From: Diaporthe sp. PMI_573
Lineage: Eukaryota; Ascomycota; Sordariomycetes; Diaporthales; Diaporthaceae
DNA: 64,000 nucleotides
Assembly: GCA_021399435.1 (NCBI GenBank)
Contig: JAJTUP010000021.1
Span: 806,001 to 870,000 of the forward strand
Direction: 5' to 3'
Below are positions 12,152 to 23,733 of this stretch, piece by piece. A model generated the notes under the pieces. That model saw only the letters and a program-made list of their open reading frames with translations, did no database searches and was not told the DNA's origin. The position numbers and the translations under genes are program-made. Each line of letters starts with the position of its first letter. The stretch's first letter is position 1.

Positions 12152-14506
12152 ATGGATCCGAGAAGAGTCAAGACGTGGGGACCACTGGAAGTTCCTCTCG
12201 ATACATATTATACTATATATTATGATGAACCACGCAGACCCCCGGAGGCTTGGATGATTGATTATGACAGAACACCCAGACACCTCGAGACATGGACTAA
12301 GGATGATGGTGAACAGCGCGAAGAAGAACAGCGCGAAAACCTCATAAAGCCTGAGAAAAGCGATGATTACATTTCAGGAGTGAGATTCATACTGGTCATC
12401 ATTTCGATATCCGTTGTATACTTCTTGAATATGCTAGACACTACCGTCCTAGCAACGGTAAGACTACCAGTTTCTTTCTGAAGGGTACATTACCACGAAT
12501 ACTTTTTTGCATCGCCATCCATCGAATTGTGACTGGGCTAACCACGGTGAGACTTCATAAGGCAATTCCATACATCACTGATGAATTTCATTCACTTCTA
12601 GACATAGGGTGGTACGGCAGCGCTTACACTCTCGCTACGTATGTGAGCCCAGTTCGACTGAGTGAGACTTCCCGTCCCAGCTGGGGAAAATGGCTGATTC
12701 TTGTGGATAGTGCCATTCTGCAGCCAATGACTGGAAAATTCTACTTCCGTTTTCGCAACAAGGTAATTTTTGTCCTCTGAGTCCACTCACTACACCAGCC
12801 ACGAAATTAACTAGGAGTTGAGTGGGTTTTCGGGTGGTGCATTGTCATATTCGAGGTCGGCTCCATTGTTTGTGCCACGGCCAGCTCGTCGAGCATATTG
12901 ATTGCAGGCAGAGTTATCTCTGGATTGGGTGGTGCAGGTCTCCTGAACGGGTGTCTGATCATTCTGAGTTCCTGTGCGCCGCCTCATCGAACACCAGGTC
13001 AGTAGAAAATTTGAAGAAGGCACATCCATACCAATGACCTGAGGCCCAGCAAGCTGAGTTTCTCCTTAAGCTCTAATCGGTATCGTCATGGGCAGTAAGT
13101 AGACCTCCCATGTTGCTTTCGGTACTCGGACTGCTGACACTGGATCTTGAAGTCGGACAGATGGGCCTTGCCTTTGGTCCGCTCATCGGTGGGGCTTTCA
13201 CCGAATACGCCAGTTGGCGCTGGTGTAAGTAGAACTATACTACGGTTCTACTAGTGCACAGATTAATTTCCCTGATCTAACAGGCTTCTACATCAACCTC
13301 ATCATTGGTATCCCAGTCGCTGCCATTATCTTCATTATGCCCATTCCCGACCAGATGCAGAAGCCGGCCTTTCGCGATGCCTTTAACAACGGCATCAAGG
13401 TCTTCGACATTCCGGGATTTTTAATCTTCACCTGCGCCATCGTCATGTTCTTCCTCGCCCTCCAGTTTGGCGGTAATCGTCTTGCCTGGGACAGCGCAGC
13501 AATCATTTGCCTATTCTGGGCCTCGGGCTTCGCTGGAATCGCCTGGCTGGTCTGGGATTGGTACGCCCGTGACGATGCTATGGTTCCTTACTCTATGATG
13601 AGTCAACGCGTTGTCTGGGTCAGCTGTCTCTGCATGGCCTTCCAGGCCATGCCCATGTACTCGCTCACAGTATATCTGCCGATCTACTTTCAGGCTGTTC
13701 TCGGCCGAAGCGCTTTTGCAAGTGGTTATATCTTCTTAGGCACGATTGTGCCACAACTATTATTTGCCGTTGTTGCTGGCAGAGCAAGTACGTATTCATC
13801 GTTGCTGTTCAGACAAAACCTGTTGATCCCAAGGATGCTGATGAGTGCTCCACAGTTGAGAGAACGGGATTTTATACCCCCTTTCTGCTCACGGGAGTGG
13901 TATTGACCAGTGTTGGTCTTGGATTGATGAGCTTATTGATGCCAGACAGTGAAGCTTGCATGTGGGTCGGATTTCAGATCATATACGGCATCGGTCGTGG
14001 CATCTCTCTGTCAACCGTGAGTCTCAGGTACTTTTCATTTGCCCAGCGCTGCCTTGCTTTTTCCTTTTCCCCCTCCCCCGGAGGTCGACCACTCGCGAAG
14101 ACCGCAGATTTTCAATTTGCCCTGCTAACCAGAATTTATACTGCTGGAGCAGCCATTCGTCGCGGTCCAGAACTCCCTTCCCAAGAAACTCATCCCCGCA
14201 GCAATGTCTATGCTCATGTTCGCGGGGAACTTTTCTGGAGCCGTTGCAGTAGTTCTTTGTCAAACCGTCTTCACCAACAGCTTGTCTGAGCTTATTACCC
14301 AGTACGCTCCGGGTATCGATGCTCAACTCGTAATTGATGCCGGCTCTACAAAGGTCAGGGAAGTGGTATCGCCGGATCAGCTTCCCGAAGTCATGGATGC
14401 CTACGCAAAGAGTATTGCTAGAATTTGGGACTTAGACGCTGCAATAGCGGCTCTTGCTTTCGTCTTCGGGTGGCTTTTGGGGTTCAAGGATATCAGGAAG
14501 AAGTGA
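12152..14506 (+). CDS. MFS drug/metabolite exporter (DHA2, 14-TM type), with a reading-frame break
   Basis: Exons inferred: 12152-12457, 12562-12638, 12711-12762, 12815-12997, 13071-13094, 13153-13224, 13284-13787, 13856-14016 and 14153-14506, about 577 aa. The cytosolic N-terminus of about 80 residues precedes the first membrane helix and the LDTTVLAT motif. Then come [11 protein letters not shown], the motif-A-like [10 protein letters not shown], the motif-C-like [13 protein letters not shown] and [12 protein letters not shown], all in the order seen in fungal toxin/antibiotic efflux pumps of the plasma membrane. All junctions agree in phase except the third: the good donor at 12763 leaves phase 0, while the exon from 12815 needs phase 1. 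The spliced length is therefore not a multiple of three, so one base is missing or an unusual splice is used. The likely role is export of the cluster product or self-protection. Confidence 0.85.
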
Positions 14507-14890
14507 GACAACGGGAAAGCGAAGCATAGAACACGGTGGAAAGAAAGTCGTGATTAGTCAACACTTTGCTAACGCAGTGTCCAGTGACTACTGTACTATG
14601 GTGAAGGCGCCGCTCCTACTACGGGGCCAACATTTCTAGGGGCTATCTAGAAACTTTACATACTAATATAGAGCTAATATAATTCTATAGAATTATAGTT
14701 CTTTTGATAAATTTCACCGCCAATCTTTTGAAAAATAATTAGCAAGAGTTACTAGGCTTGCTGAGAAGACCCCACTACCTGATTATAAAAGCAAAGATTA
14801 GTCTTAAGTAGAAAGAAAGATTATACTATTAACATCTATGATCGTGCTAGCAGAAGTAAAGTATCCTATCTATAATATGTAAGTTGGCAA
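14507..14890. other. AT-rich convergent spacer
   Basis: This lies between the stops of the MFS gene and of regulator TF1. From about 14640 to 14885 it is strikingly rich in A and T (tracts such as ATAATTCTATAGAATTATAG) compared with its flanks. It could be a decayed repeat or simply paired 3' untranslated regions. Confidence 0.6.
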
Positions 14891-16832
14891 CTAAAGAGGT
14901 CGAAAAGTGCGTGTGTGGTACTGAAAGAGAACGTGGCTAGCGAGATTGTTGACAGTCTGAAGCTTTTGCAATACCTCTAAACATATGTGAACCAACTCCT
15001 CTATTTGTTCTTTTTCCCCATTCCCAAGGTTTGGTCCTTCCAGTTCAAGATAGGACCGGAGCCTATATGCGCCGAAAAATAAGGGGATAGGCAGAAGTAT
15101 ATGTGCTTTGAAAAGACCATGGAGCTCGAAATCCTTGGCCAGGTAGCACAAGTCCTGTGCAGCCCCTAGGCCTCGAGCTGACAGGGGTAACAGAAAGGAC
15201 TCACCCCCGTCCTTATCCAATAAAAGATCTGCGATGTGCCATAGATACAGAACCGCTGCATGTGTCAATATGGTAGTGAACGACGTCATTGGATCGCTAT
15301 CTATCGCATCGTTCACACGACTGATGTGCAGGGCTTCGATTCGAGCATTCAGCAGTCCCTCAAGCCACTGGCGTCTCGCCATGTAGTCGTTGGGGGGGCT
15401 ATCATAAGCCTTCTCCACGATTGACGTTTGCTGATGTAAGAGCGCTCGGCCATAGATGGTCGCTGAGATGACACATTCTGAAATGTTCGAGTATCGTCGC
15501 GGTTCTGCGCACGCCATGACTTCAGACAATAGAGGCTGCGGTGTAATCACGCCGCTGTGAAACTCAGAGTCCGGACATGACAGGCGGGTATAGATCTAAT
15601 TACGAGAACATGATCAGTTCGGGCCTTTCTTATGATCTTTGTCATCAGTGTTAGCTCACCACCTCCTCGCCTAGGGTCAAAGGCGAGGTTTCGAGCACGC
15701 TGATGATACGGTCTAGACAATATGCAAGCCAAAAGCACCGCCTCTTCTCCTCTGCTATGATGGGGTCTGTCTCAATGCCAGCAGTACACGGCTTCATCGC
15801 TGTATCAACACTGTACAGTTCCGCCATCTGCAAATGCCGAAATACGCGGCCTGCACTGAGCCATGCACAATGATAGCTGGTCTTCATGAGCTCGTAGAAC
15901 ACCATCAAAATCCAAGCCTGGGTGGGTTCCACTCGGCGAGTGTCGGGATAAGGCTCTACCAAGTCCAGCTCGTCCAACATTTTTCGTGTTGCGATGTAGA
16001 GCCTATTTCGGATGCTCTCAAATTGGCTCGAAAAGGCCGTGGCAATTGTCCATATGGCATGTTGCAGGCAACGACCGTACTGGTCAAGGGAATTTGTGTC
16101 TTTACGAGACTGGACGACTCGTGCTGGGCTCAAAATTGGTAACATAGGGTGGACTCGGTCGAGATATAGCTGGATACTTCAGAATCGACTTAGTACTAAG
16201 AACCAGATCAACCCTTAGAGAATAAAATGGAGAGTTCGTACAGGTCTGCCTTTGTGACATCTGACAAGCGTAGCTCTGCGCTCCCTCGGGCCGGGTTTGA
16301 GTCGCGAGACGGCGGCCCGTAATCGCTGTTGGAACTGCCCGGCAGCTCCCCAGCATCGGCCCAACTCATCGCTGAAGATATTCATGATCAGCTCAGGCGA
16401 CAATAAGCTCGATGGAGAAAAACCCGGCGTCGCACTTACCATCTTGACAGTCTTGGATTGGATTGGCCGCGATAAGCGGCAGACGTCTGTCAATCTGCAA
16501 CATGGCTTCGCGAAATCATCCATCAGCATGAAGGCAATTCGGATACCAGAAGTGAGTGCCTAGGTACCTCGGCTCGTGTCAAGCGTCTTCGGGGCGCTCT
16601 TCGGGCCTTTTGCCGGGGACGCGCGCTTCTCGTTGAAGTGGCACACAGCCTGCGTCTTCACACACGAGCTGCAACGAGGACGTTGCCTGTCGCATCGCTG
16701 CTTCTTTTTGCGACATTCTGTGGGCAATCAGCCACCGGTCAGACAAATACCAGGAAGTCTCAGTGTGTTATCAACAGCCATACCATCGCAAGCATTCCCG
16801 GGCTGTTGCCGTGTTTGGCCAGGGCCGAACAT
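14891..16832 (-). CDS. Zn2Cys6 fungal-specific transcription factor (TF1)
   Basis: Six exons, complement of 16784-16832, 16568-16717, 16440-16505, 16242-16371, 15660-16176 and 14891-15595; 538 aa with agreeing phases at all five introns (62-68 bases each). The short first two exons are easy to miss: joining 16784 to 16717 creates ACDECRKKKQRCDRQRPRC and then SSCVKTQAVC, a perfect binuclear zinc cluster (C-x2-C-x6-C-x6-C-x2-C-x6-C) near residues 15-42. The middle homology domain (Fungal_trans type) follows: DVTKADLIQLYLDRVHPM, then AWLSAGRVFRHLQMAELYS and KRRCFWLAYCLDRI. It is a nuclear DNA-binding regulator and a paralogue of TF3 at 26231. It lies tail-to-tail with the MFS gene and head-to-head with AflR-like TF2, which suggests local pathway control. 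Confidence 0.9.
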
Positions 16833-18302
16833 GGCACGGACACGAACCTCAAAAGTTATCTCAGCGTCTGATGCCCGGACTTTGATGGGCGTCGTCGTCA
16901 TGCCCAGGAGTTCACGGAGTCGCGGAGTCGACCGTCACCAGGTCTTCACCGACAATAGGTCGCCAGTGGCTTTGCGTATGCTTTCAGACACGTCGATTAT
17001 CCGGCCGTCTGTTGCGAGAGGGAGTTTAGGTCGGGGAGTAAACAGGAGGACCTTTGGATGATAAGGAGTAAGGATCAATCACCCGAGGAGCTAACTATCC
17101 ATTGTTGGATCCCTGGTTTTTGAGTTGGGGCCGGATCGCGCATTGTCGCATTGGTTGTTGGTTCGCCGATCATTGAAGTAGGGCTGGACCAGATCGTCAG
17201 ATTATTATGCACAAACCTATGCTTCATAAGTTCGCTGCCAAGAGCTATCGGAAGCTTATCTCAACGTTGCGGCAGAGAGAACCCGTACATATGCACGTGG
17301 ATTTGTTTTACAATTGTGCATAACGCTCGCATCACGTATTTTGACACTATGCTAGTCCCCTGTACCGGAAACAAACGATGTAGATCTTTTCCTAAAAGAG
17401 TAATATCCAGGACAGAGTTGCGATGAGCCCATCCGGGAGTTCAAGGCAAAATGGCGGGGCGGTAAGAATATATGGAATATCCGGGAATAACCCGGGCGCT
17501 AGACGGCCGGCACTAACGATTTATAGAAATGGCAAGCGAAAGCGAATGGTTCGTGTCTGATAAAGTGAGGCCATCCTGCCTTTTTTTGCTTCAGTGTCAC
17601 ATTGAAACCGGTAGCATTTGTCGGGAAGCATACCGGCAAGATAACTGCCATTTTGCATAGCCTCATAGTGACTGCCAATTGCAGCTTCTGTAAGAGCGTC
17701 TTCGCGCTCTCCTTAGCAGGAGGGTAGGAGAGGCTCGGCGCTTCGGTAGCCCCTGGATTCCGAAACCCGCACTGGATCGCTTGGAGCTACTACTCTGACT
17801 AATAGCAGAGTTTCTGGGTGGTCTCAATGTATCGTCCGACATAAGGTACGTACTTTGACTTACAAGAAATACTCACACTGCGTGGCATATCACTTGTTAC
17901 ATCTTCGAGCCCGCTTTGACATATAGACTCGGGAATCCTGAGCACACGATCATGATTGCTACTTGGAGTGATATCCCGCCTAGAGACAGGTGCCGCGGCC
18001 CAGGGATCAATGCCCGCAGTATTTTTAGGTCAATGTTCCCTGTATCAACTTCTTTGGAAACCCGACAGCCCAAGTCCGTTCGTGGTTCTCACGAGCCGCG
18101 ATCATAGGTGGCTCATGGAAAGCCGAGGTTTTAGAATTTCAATTAAGTTTCTGTTGGGTCAAACATGATCAAACATCGAAGATTGAGGCTCTTCTTAAAG
18201 TTGATATCCAGTCGCGCTTCCCGCTGACTGCGCCGTCGCTGCTGAATCATTGTAATCTATGTACAAAGTCCCCGTGTTGAAATCAAAAATTCAAACTCGA
18301 GT
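16833..18302. promoter_or_regulatory. Divergent promoter between TF1 and TF2
   Basis: These 1.47 kb separate the starts of two opposite Zn2Cys6 regulators, so the region holds both promoters and may let the two regulators control each other (inference). No coding frame looks real. I could not assign a specific operator by eye. Confidence 0.5.
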
Positions 18303-19688
18303 ATGACTCCCAACTTCCCACAAGAATCACCGCGGCAGCCGAAACTCCGGTCCAGTTGTGACGCATGCGGTACAGTCAAGTTGAAGTGTGATCGCAAGCA
18401 TCCGTTCTGTGGCCGCTGCGTCGCTCATGGCATCGATTGCACTTATAGTATATCCAGAAAATTGGGGAAACCACCACGGGACACAATGCGCAAGCGCAGT
18501 GAGAGTCTGAGTGCTCGAACTAGTAACCACCTTGCGACTAGTTTGAGCACCGGCAGTCTTAACGAATCGCTCCTGTCCTTCAAGTGGAATCCCGTGGATG
18601 AGAGAAGCTGCAACGGCAACACCAAGAACAGCAATGGCAACAGCAAAGATTCCGATGGCGGCGATGACGACAACGACAACGGTCACAACAGTGACAGGAG
18701 CCGCGGGAGTAACAGCAGTTATGACAGCCACATGATGTTCAATTTCGACGGATTCTTGGACGAGAGCTTGACATCCTCCATACCTCTTTCGGAACTTATA
18801 TCTCTGGATTTCGGAGCCTCGTTTGGCGGAGATCTCCTTGACGACAGTTGCCGGCCCAGCACACGGCCTTGCTTCGCAACGACGGAGCATCAGCTAGACC
18901 TCGACTTGGTTGGTAGCTCAATGGGCCAGCGCTCCTCCAGTGAAAACGGAATGCCGTTCCCAGGCATCACAGACCATGATTGCTACCGAGAGGCACACGA
19001 AATACTAGGCTCGCTGCTACTCACAGACTCCAATTGGACTGGGCGACGAGGCAGCCTCGAGGCAGCCTCGCCTCGAGGGGGAGCACCACCCCCATTTTGC
19101 AGTAGACCCCATGGAGCAATAACGCTGGACCAGCTGCTGCTCCTCAATGGAAAGGCTGTCGAACGGCTCTCTTCACTCTTGTCCTGTCCATGTGCTGGCT
19201 CGTCTCACCTGATGATGCTCTACGTGTCAACAATCTCAGCCATCCTGTCGCGTTATCAGAACGCCGCAGGCAGCGCATCTTGCACGCCATGTCCCACATG
19301 GGACCTGCTTGCCTTGCAGCGTGCATCCAGCTGTGCCGAGGGGACCAACAATGCTGCACAGCCTGGTGGGCCTCTAGTGTCGCCAGCAAGAATTTCGGTC
19401 GGAGCGTTTAGCGTGGATGATCCCAAGCTACAGTCAGCCTTGAATATCCGATTGCTTGCGAGTGAGGTCATGAGGGTGACCGGTCTGATTGACCAGATTG
19501 CATCGTATGGTTCATTCCTGGGTGCAGGTTCCAGTGGCGATCAAATGGACGGAATGTATCAAAGCTTTGCTGCCGTGGCTGCGTGGCTGAAGGGTGAGCA
19601 CTCGAGAGTGACAGACGTCATCAGAAACAAGCTCAGGGAACTGGAAAGTCATTCGGACCAGACTTGCGCCTACTTAGCTAGCTTCTAA
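18303..19688 (+). CDS. AflR-like Zn2Cys6 transcription factor (TF2)
   Basis: A single open frame of 461 aa. The zinc cluster is at residues 19-46 (SCDACGTVKLKC, then FCGRCVAHGIDC) followed directly by TYSISRKLGKPPRD, the arrangement of AflR-type regulators of aromatic polyketide clusters. A low-complexity Asn/Asp/Ser/Gly stretch (about residues 100-140) separates it from the C-terminal half. There LDQLLLLNGKAVERLSSLL with paired cysteines, LMMLYVSTISAILSRY and VTGLIDQIASYG follow the AflR regulatory-domain pattern. Known members activate their own gene cluster by binding palindromic TCG-N5-CGA-like sites. The nearest aromatic PKS in the window is the non-reducing one at 40816, so that is the obvious candidate target, although it is 21 kb away (inference). 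Confidence 0.93.
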   Translation: MTPNFPQESPRQPKLRSSCDACGTVKLKCDRKHPFCGRCVAHGIDCTYSISRKLGKPPRDTMRKRSESLSARTSNHLATSLSTGSLNESLLSFKWNPVDERSCNGNTKNSNGNSKDSDGGDDDNDNGHNSDRSRGSNSSYDSHMMFNFDGFLDESLTSSIPLSELISLDFGASFGGDLLDDSCRPSTRPCFATTEHQLDLDLVGSSMGQRSSSENGMPFPGITDHDCYREAHEILGSLLLTDSNWTGRRGSLEAASPRGGAPPPFCSRPHGAITLDQLLLLNGKAVERLSSLLSCPCAGSSHLMMLYVSTISAILSRYQNAAGSASCTPCPTWDLLALQRASSCAEGTNNAAQPGGPLVSPARISVGAFSVDDPKLQSALNIRLLASEVMRVTGLIDQIASYGSFLGAGSSGDQMDGMYQSFAAVAAWLKGEHSRVTDVIRNKLRELESHSDQTCAYLASF

Positions 19689-20566
19689 AGTCCGCGACGA
19701 AAACGCCATCAACTTCGAGACTACTGTACCAATGTATATATATAAATGTACAGACTAAGCTCTCTATCAATCCCAGACCGGGACAAATCTTGCAGAAGAA
19801 CATACTTACATGACGGTTTTAACATAGCGGCAATATGTCCAGATCAAGGAGCACCTCTGTGATCTTCAAGTACTAAACAAATTTGCAAAGCAATATACAA
19901 TGTGGGGATGATGTTTTGCAATGCTAAATGTTGCACCGAAATTGTTAGGTATGGACACTTGGAGCAACTTCACTACAGCGCAGGATCCCTGTCTAGGGAT
20001 GTTCATTGTAACCCCCAACAGCCGTTGTGTATTGTCTGGAAGCCAGCCGCCTCTGCTGCCCGCGTTACCACCCTGCGGAAACTCCCGAGGAAGCCAACGG
20101 GGGAAAACGTCCTTCCAATCGCACGAGTCACTGCCGGTCCGCACGAGCCGCGCGTCTTCGATGTGATGCCCATCTCGATCCCTCCGATTTTTAGATATCC
20201 CGCGTGTTTGTATCGATGACTGTTCAGACAGCTGTCATCTATTCTTGACATCGAGCAGGCATCACGAGCTGCCAGTTGAAGGGAGAGATCGGGATTCCAG
20301 TCATGCCGCATATCCGATAACACTCCGCCAATCCGATAATGGTGTACTTTCTATGTGGTAACACATATCATATATTTACTCCGTAGGTTAAAATGTCCCA
20401 TAGAACCTAAAAACAGGGAGGTCCCCATTTCCTCAAGCTCTTAAAAGGTTGTGAGGTGAGTATTGTAGAGTACAAGGTACATTCAACAACGAAACGATCT
20501 GGCTTCCGTTCACGTTCCCCTTCCAATCCCATCATCAGCTGCTCACTGACAAGGTCTGCTGTATCA
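19689..20566. other. Intergenic spacer, convergent 3' ends
   Basis: About 0.88 kb between the stops of TF2 and cupin-1. The open frames here have no family-like content. A (TA)-rich stretch follows the TF2 stop (about 19735-19747). Confidence 0.55.
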
Positions 20567-21242
20567 TCATTCGAACTTTGATAGTACGTCATAGTTTTCG
20601 GCCATTTCTGGGGTCATGGGTATCGTGGCGAAACGCCTCATCAAAGCATCCATATTTTCGTCGGTGTCGCCATCCATAATCTTTTGAAGGGTTCGAAAAT
20701 AGTCCACAAAGAAACTCGGAGTGAAAGTGTTGATGAAAATTACTTCTTCATCGAAGGGATTGGTGAACCTATACGGGAGATGGAGCGGGATCGTCACAAG
20801 ATCAAATGGCTCGACGTCGATGTCTGGCTGTTCAAGAAGGTGAATACGGAGCCGTCCCCTCTGTTACGAAATTAGAACTTGCTGGCACAAGAAGCCAAAG
20901 TCATAACATGCTAGGAAGCTTCATACCGTCACATAAAAACACTCCTCGTGCTCCTCATGAAAACAGAAGCCTGGTCCTTCGAAGCGCGGTGGAACGGACC
21001 ATTCGATGATCCCAAGACGAGATTGTGTCTGGGTCCCATCCGATAAAATCCGATATTTGTCTGATTTAAGGCCGGGTCAGTTTCTTTTGTTGGATTGCAC
21101 TTCCAAGGAGGGCCCAGTCGCTTGGCGCGCTCCTCATCCCAGCTGACTTACATTGACCTAGTTGAGTCCAAGGTAGGTCTTTTGCGCATGCGTGACCCGC
21201 ATGAATGCGATTGGGTTTCCCAACGTTGCATTGTTGGGTCAT
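20567..21242 (-). CDS. Small cupin-fold protein (cupin-1)
   Basis: Three exons, complement of 21152-21242, 20927-21060 and 20567-20860, give 172 aa; phases agree. The model is supported by the paralogue at 31953, which has the same intron positions and an identical 134-base second exon. The single beta-barrel domain shows GPGFCFHEEHEECFYVT (cupin motif 1 with HxxxxxE-like metal ligands) followed by PYRFTNPFDEEVIFIN (motif 2 region). Small monomodular cupins occur in fungal polyketide clusters, including salicylaldehyde-type reducing-PKS pathways, where they are thought to assist cyclisation or aromatisation; this one's reaction is unknown. It lies immediately downstream of, and co-oriented with, P450-2. 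The start at 21242 is the only ATG near the beginning of the homologous region; the frame is open upstream only through a TTG. Confidence 0.85.
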
Positions 21243-21935
21243 CGTGATGATCAACTACGACTATTTTTGTCACTTTTTGCTTTTCTGCTATCTTTGATCC
21301 TTTTAATCTCCTTATTTGTTTTTTAAATTATTTTTGCGCCGGGCTGGGGGAGTTTGGATTTTTCTTGAAGCAAATAATTTGTCTATCTGCTGAAGCTGCA
21401 GGCGCCATGCCTGACTTCTTATATTGGCGAAATCGACCCCACACAAATGGGGATTTTCATCAGTGCGCGGACGGAGACCATGGTCGGGCGCCGAAACAAG
21501 TCGCCTCGAATGCCAACGAGCAGTAACTATACGTTAGATCATCCAATAACGACATTAGTATAAACCATTGTTAACACCATCAACACCATCTGAAACGTAT
21601 CGGAACATATAATACTCCGGGCAACTCACACGTGGATCTAAGAAAAATTGCGTGCAGGGTCACCTTTTGCGATATCTCATTTGGACGGCATCCGAGCTCG
21701 TCAACAACCTGGCAGTCCCATGTGCGACTGCTAATTGAAGGCCACACATCGATGTTTTGTATCTACTTAATCGCACGTCCACACACCTCGTGTTGGCACA
21801 TGCCAATCGGGGTCGCCGCTCAATCCAAATAGTTGCGCCGATACGACTCCGCGTTCCATGTAGAACATGACATCCCTTCCCAACGGTAAGTGCAAGCCCA
21901 GTGCTCGTATCGCGACCAATGGCATTGATCTACAA
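21243..21935. other. Intergenic spacer upstream of cupin-1
   Basis: About 0.69 kb between cupin-1 and the stop of P450-2, both on the minus strand. It should carry the cupin-1 promoter. It contains T-rich runs (about 21260-21370) but no recognisable gene. Confidence 0.55.
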
Positions 21936-23733
21936 TCAAAGAGGCTTCTCCCCTTCCTTGAGGACCATCGCTGCTTCCTCAATGCGTCGGAGAATACTTT
22001 CTGTCCCCTTCTTTTCTGCTTCTAAGAACTCTGACCTCAAAACATCAGGCACCTTGTGGTCCCGCGGGACAAAGCGAACCTTGAATGGCAACGGCGGGGA
22101 GTTGAATCCGTTATAAAACCCGAGTGGATCCACACGGGCCTCAACCTTCTTCCCATTGACTATCTCCCATCCCTTCTTGAAGTCGTAGGCCCAAAGCATG
22201 CGAGCCACGTTGATCATCATGGAGTTGTTGCCGACATATTGACCTGGAGGGGCCGTGAAGCAACGTTTCAGCAGGCCTGTTCCGGTGTGGTGGGGGGGGG
22301 GGAAGGGGCGCGCTGGAGGGGGAACGTCTTCATGACCAGATGAAGTCAATACTGACCGATGCACTTCCGTCTTCCAAATCCAAACTGAGAATAGGGTAAA
22401 TCGGTATCCCTGAGGAATCTCTCGGGTTCGAAGGCGTCAGGGCTGGGATACATCTCCTCATCCATGGACATAGCCCAATGTCCAGGGACAATAGTTGCAC
22501 CCTTCGGTATGTGATAACCCATAAAAGTATCGTCCGCGGTGACAGCATGTGGGACACCTCCAGGGAGCACCGGCCGCCATCGATGTACTTCTTTTACAAA
22601 GGCGGCCAGGTAGGGCATCTTTTCGGTATCCTCAAATGTGGGTAGACGGTCACGTCCGGTCACGCTGTCAATCTCGTCTTGCAAGATTCTGCACTTCTCT
22701 GGGTGCAGAACAGCAGCCAGTGTGAACACCTGCAGCGTCATAGTTGTCGTGTCTGCCCCGGCCTCATACGTGTTCCCAACCACATAAGACAATTGCATGT
22801 CGGTTAGTGCTTTGTGATCTTTCATGGTGAGGATATCTTTGCACCAATTGTAGCCCACACGGCCCGTGGCTCCTGCACGGATGCTGCTGAAAAATTCCCT
22901 CTCCTCGTCTCCTAGGAAGTCGCCAATCTTCTTCCATGGCTTCATGAAGCTTGGAAGCTTATTGAGAATAGGCAAAGAGTCAACTGTCCAATTGGTGTGG
23001 AAAGCGGTATTGAGATGATCCATGATCCTCTCGACGCCTTTGACCTCATCCTCCTGGCCTGTCGGCATCTGCACAAAACGTCAGTCACCAAAGTTCAATA
23101 ATGTCATCGGCCAATCGACTGTCTCAAAAAGCCGCTCACACGTTTCCCGTATGCCAGTGCGAAAGTCAAGCTGGACGAGTAGCGATGAAATCGCTTGAAG
23201 AAGTCGTCCTTGCTGAGAAATTCGCCCACCAACTGCTTGCTCTCTAGGTCCTGTAATTCACGGTACGTGTTCGACATGCGTGGGCTGAGAAAGGCGCCTT
23301 GCAGCCGGCGGTAGCCCCGCCACTGCTCCCCGTAAGGCAGAATCAGAGACCGGTTGCCCTGGCTGATGCATTCTCCAACCATGACCATTCTTGGCCGCGA
23401 GCTGTAAATGTTGCTCCGCTTTTCCAGCAGCTCACGCGCAATATCATACGTGCCAAGGTAGATGACCGTGTTTCGGCCATAAACCATACTGAATATAGGC
23501 CCGTACTTTCGATGCATTTGGGTGTGGGTTCGCCAAGGATGAGTTTTGGGCATCTCACGGAGGTTTCCAAGGACTGGTATGCCCGGCGGCCCAGGCGGGA
23601 GCTTGCGTCGGAATGCATAGTAGCGGTACGAGATTATAGCAAGCACGAGTGCTATGGCGCCTACTGACAGACCCAAGATACGTGCCGCAGCTTTGAGCCA
23701 GGCGCTCTCCAGAGCAATATGCATTACGGCCAT
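21936..23733 (-). CDS. Cytochrome P450 monooxygenase, OrdA/CYP64-like (P450-2)
   Basis: Three exons, complement of 23140-23733, 22357-23068 and 21936-22243, give 537 aa. The second intron splits the haem loop right after the cysteine: FGFGRRKCIG|QYVGNNS. The start at 23733 is chosen because the ten codons further upstream open with TTG. The N-terminal anchor ILGLSVGAIALVLAIISY is followed by KLPPGPPGIPVLGNL. Other motifs are the C-helix WRGYRRLQG, the I-helix EAGADTTT with intact acid-threonine pair, KEVHRWRP as the ExxR motif and EPERFL. The thiolate is near residue 434. It resembles fungal P450s of the O-methylsterigmatocystin oxidoreductase type that oxidise aromatic polyketides. The intron at 22244-22356 contains a long G run. 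Cupin-1 lies directly downstream. Confidence 0.93.

Noticed and set aside
22285..22300. Long G run as a possible assembly error disrupting P450-2
   Set aside because: It lies within the second intron, so the protein is not affected.
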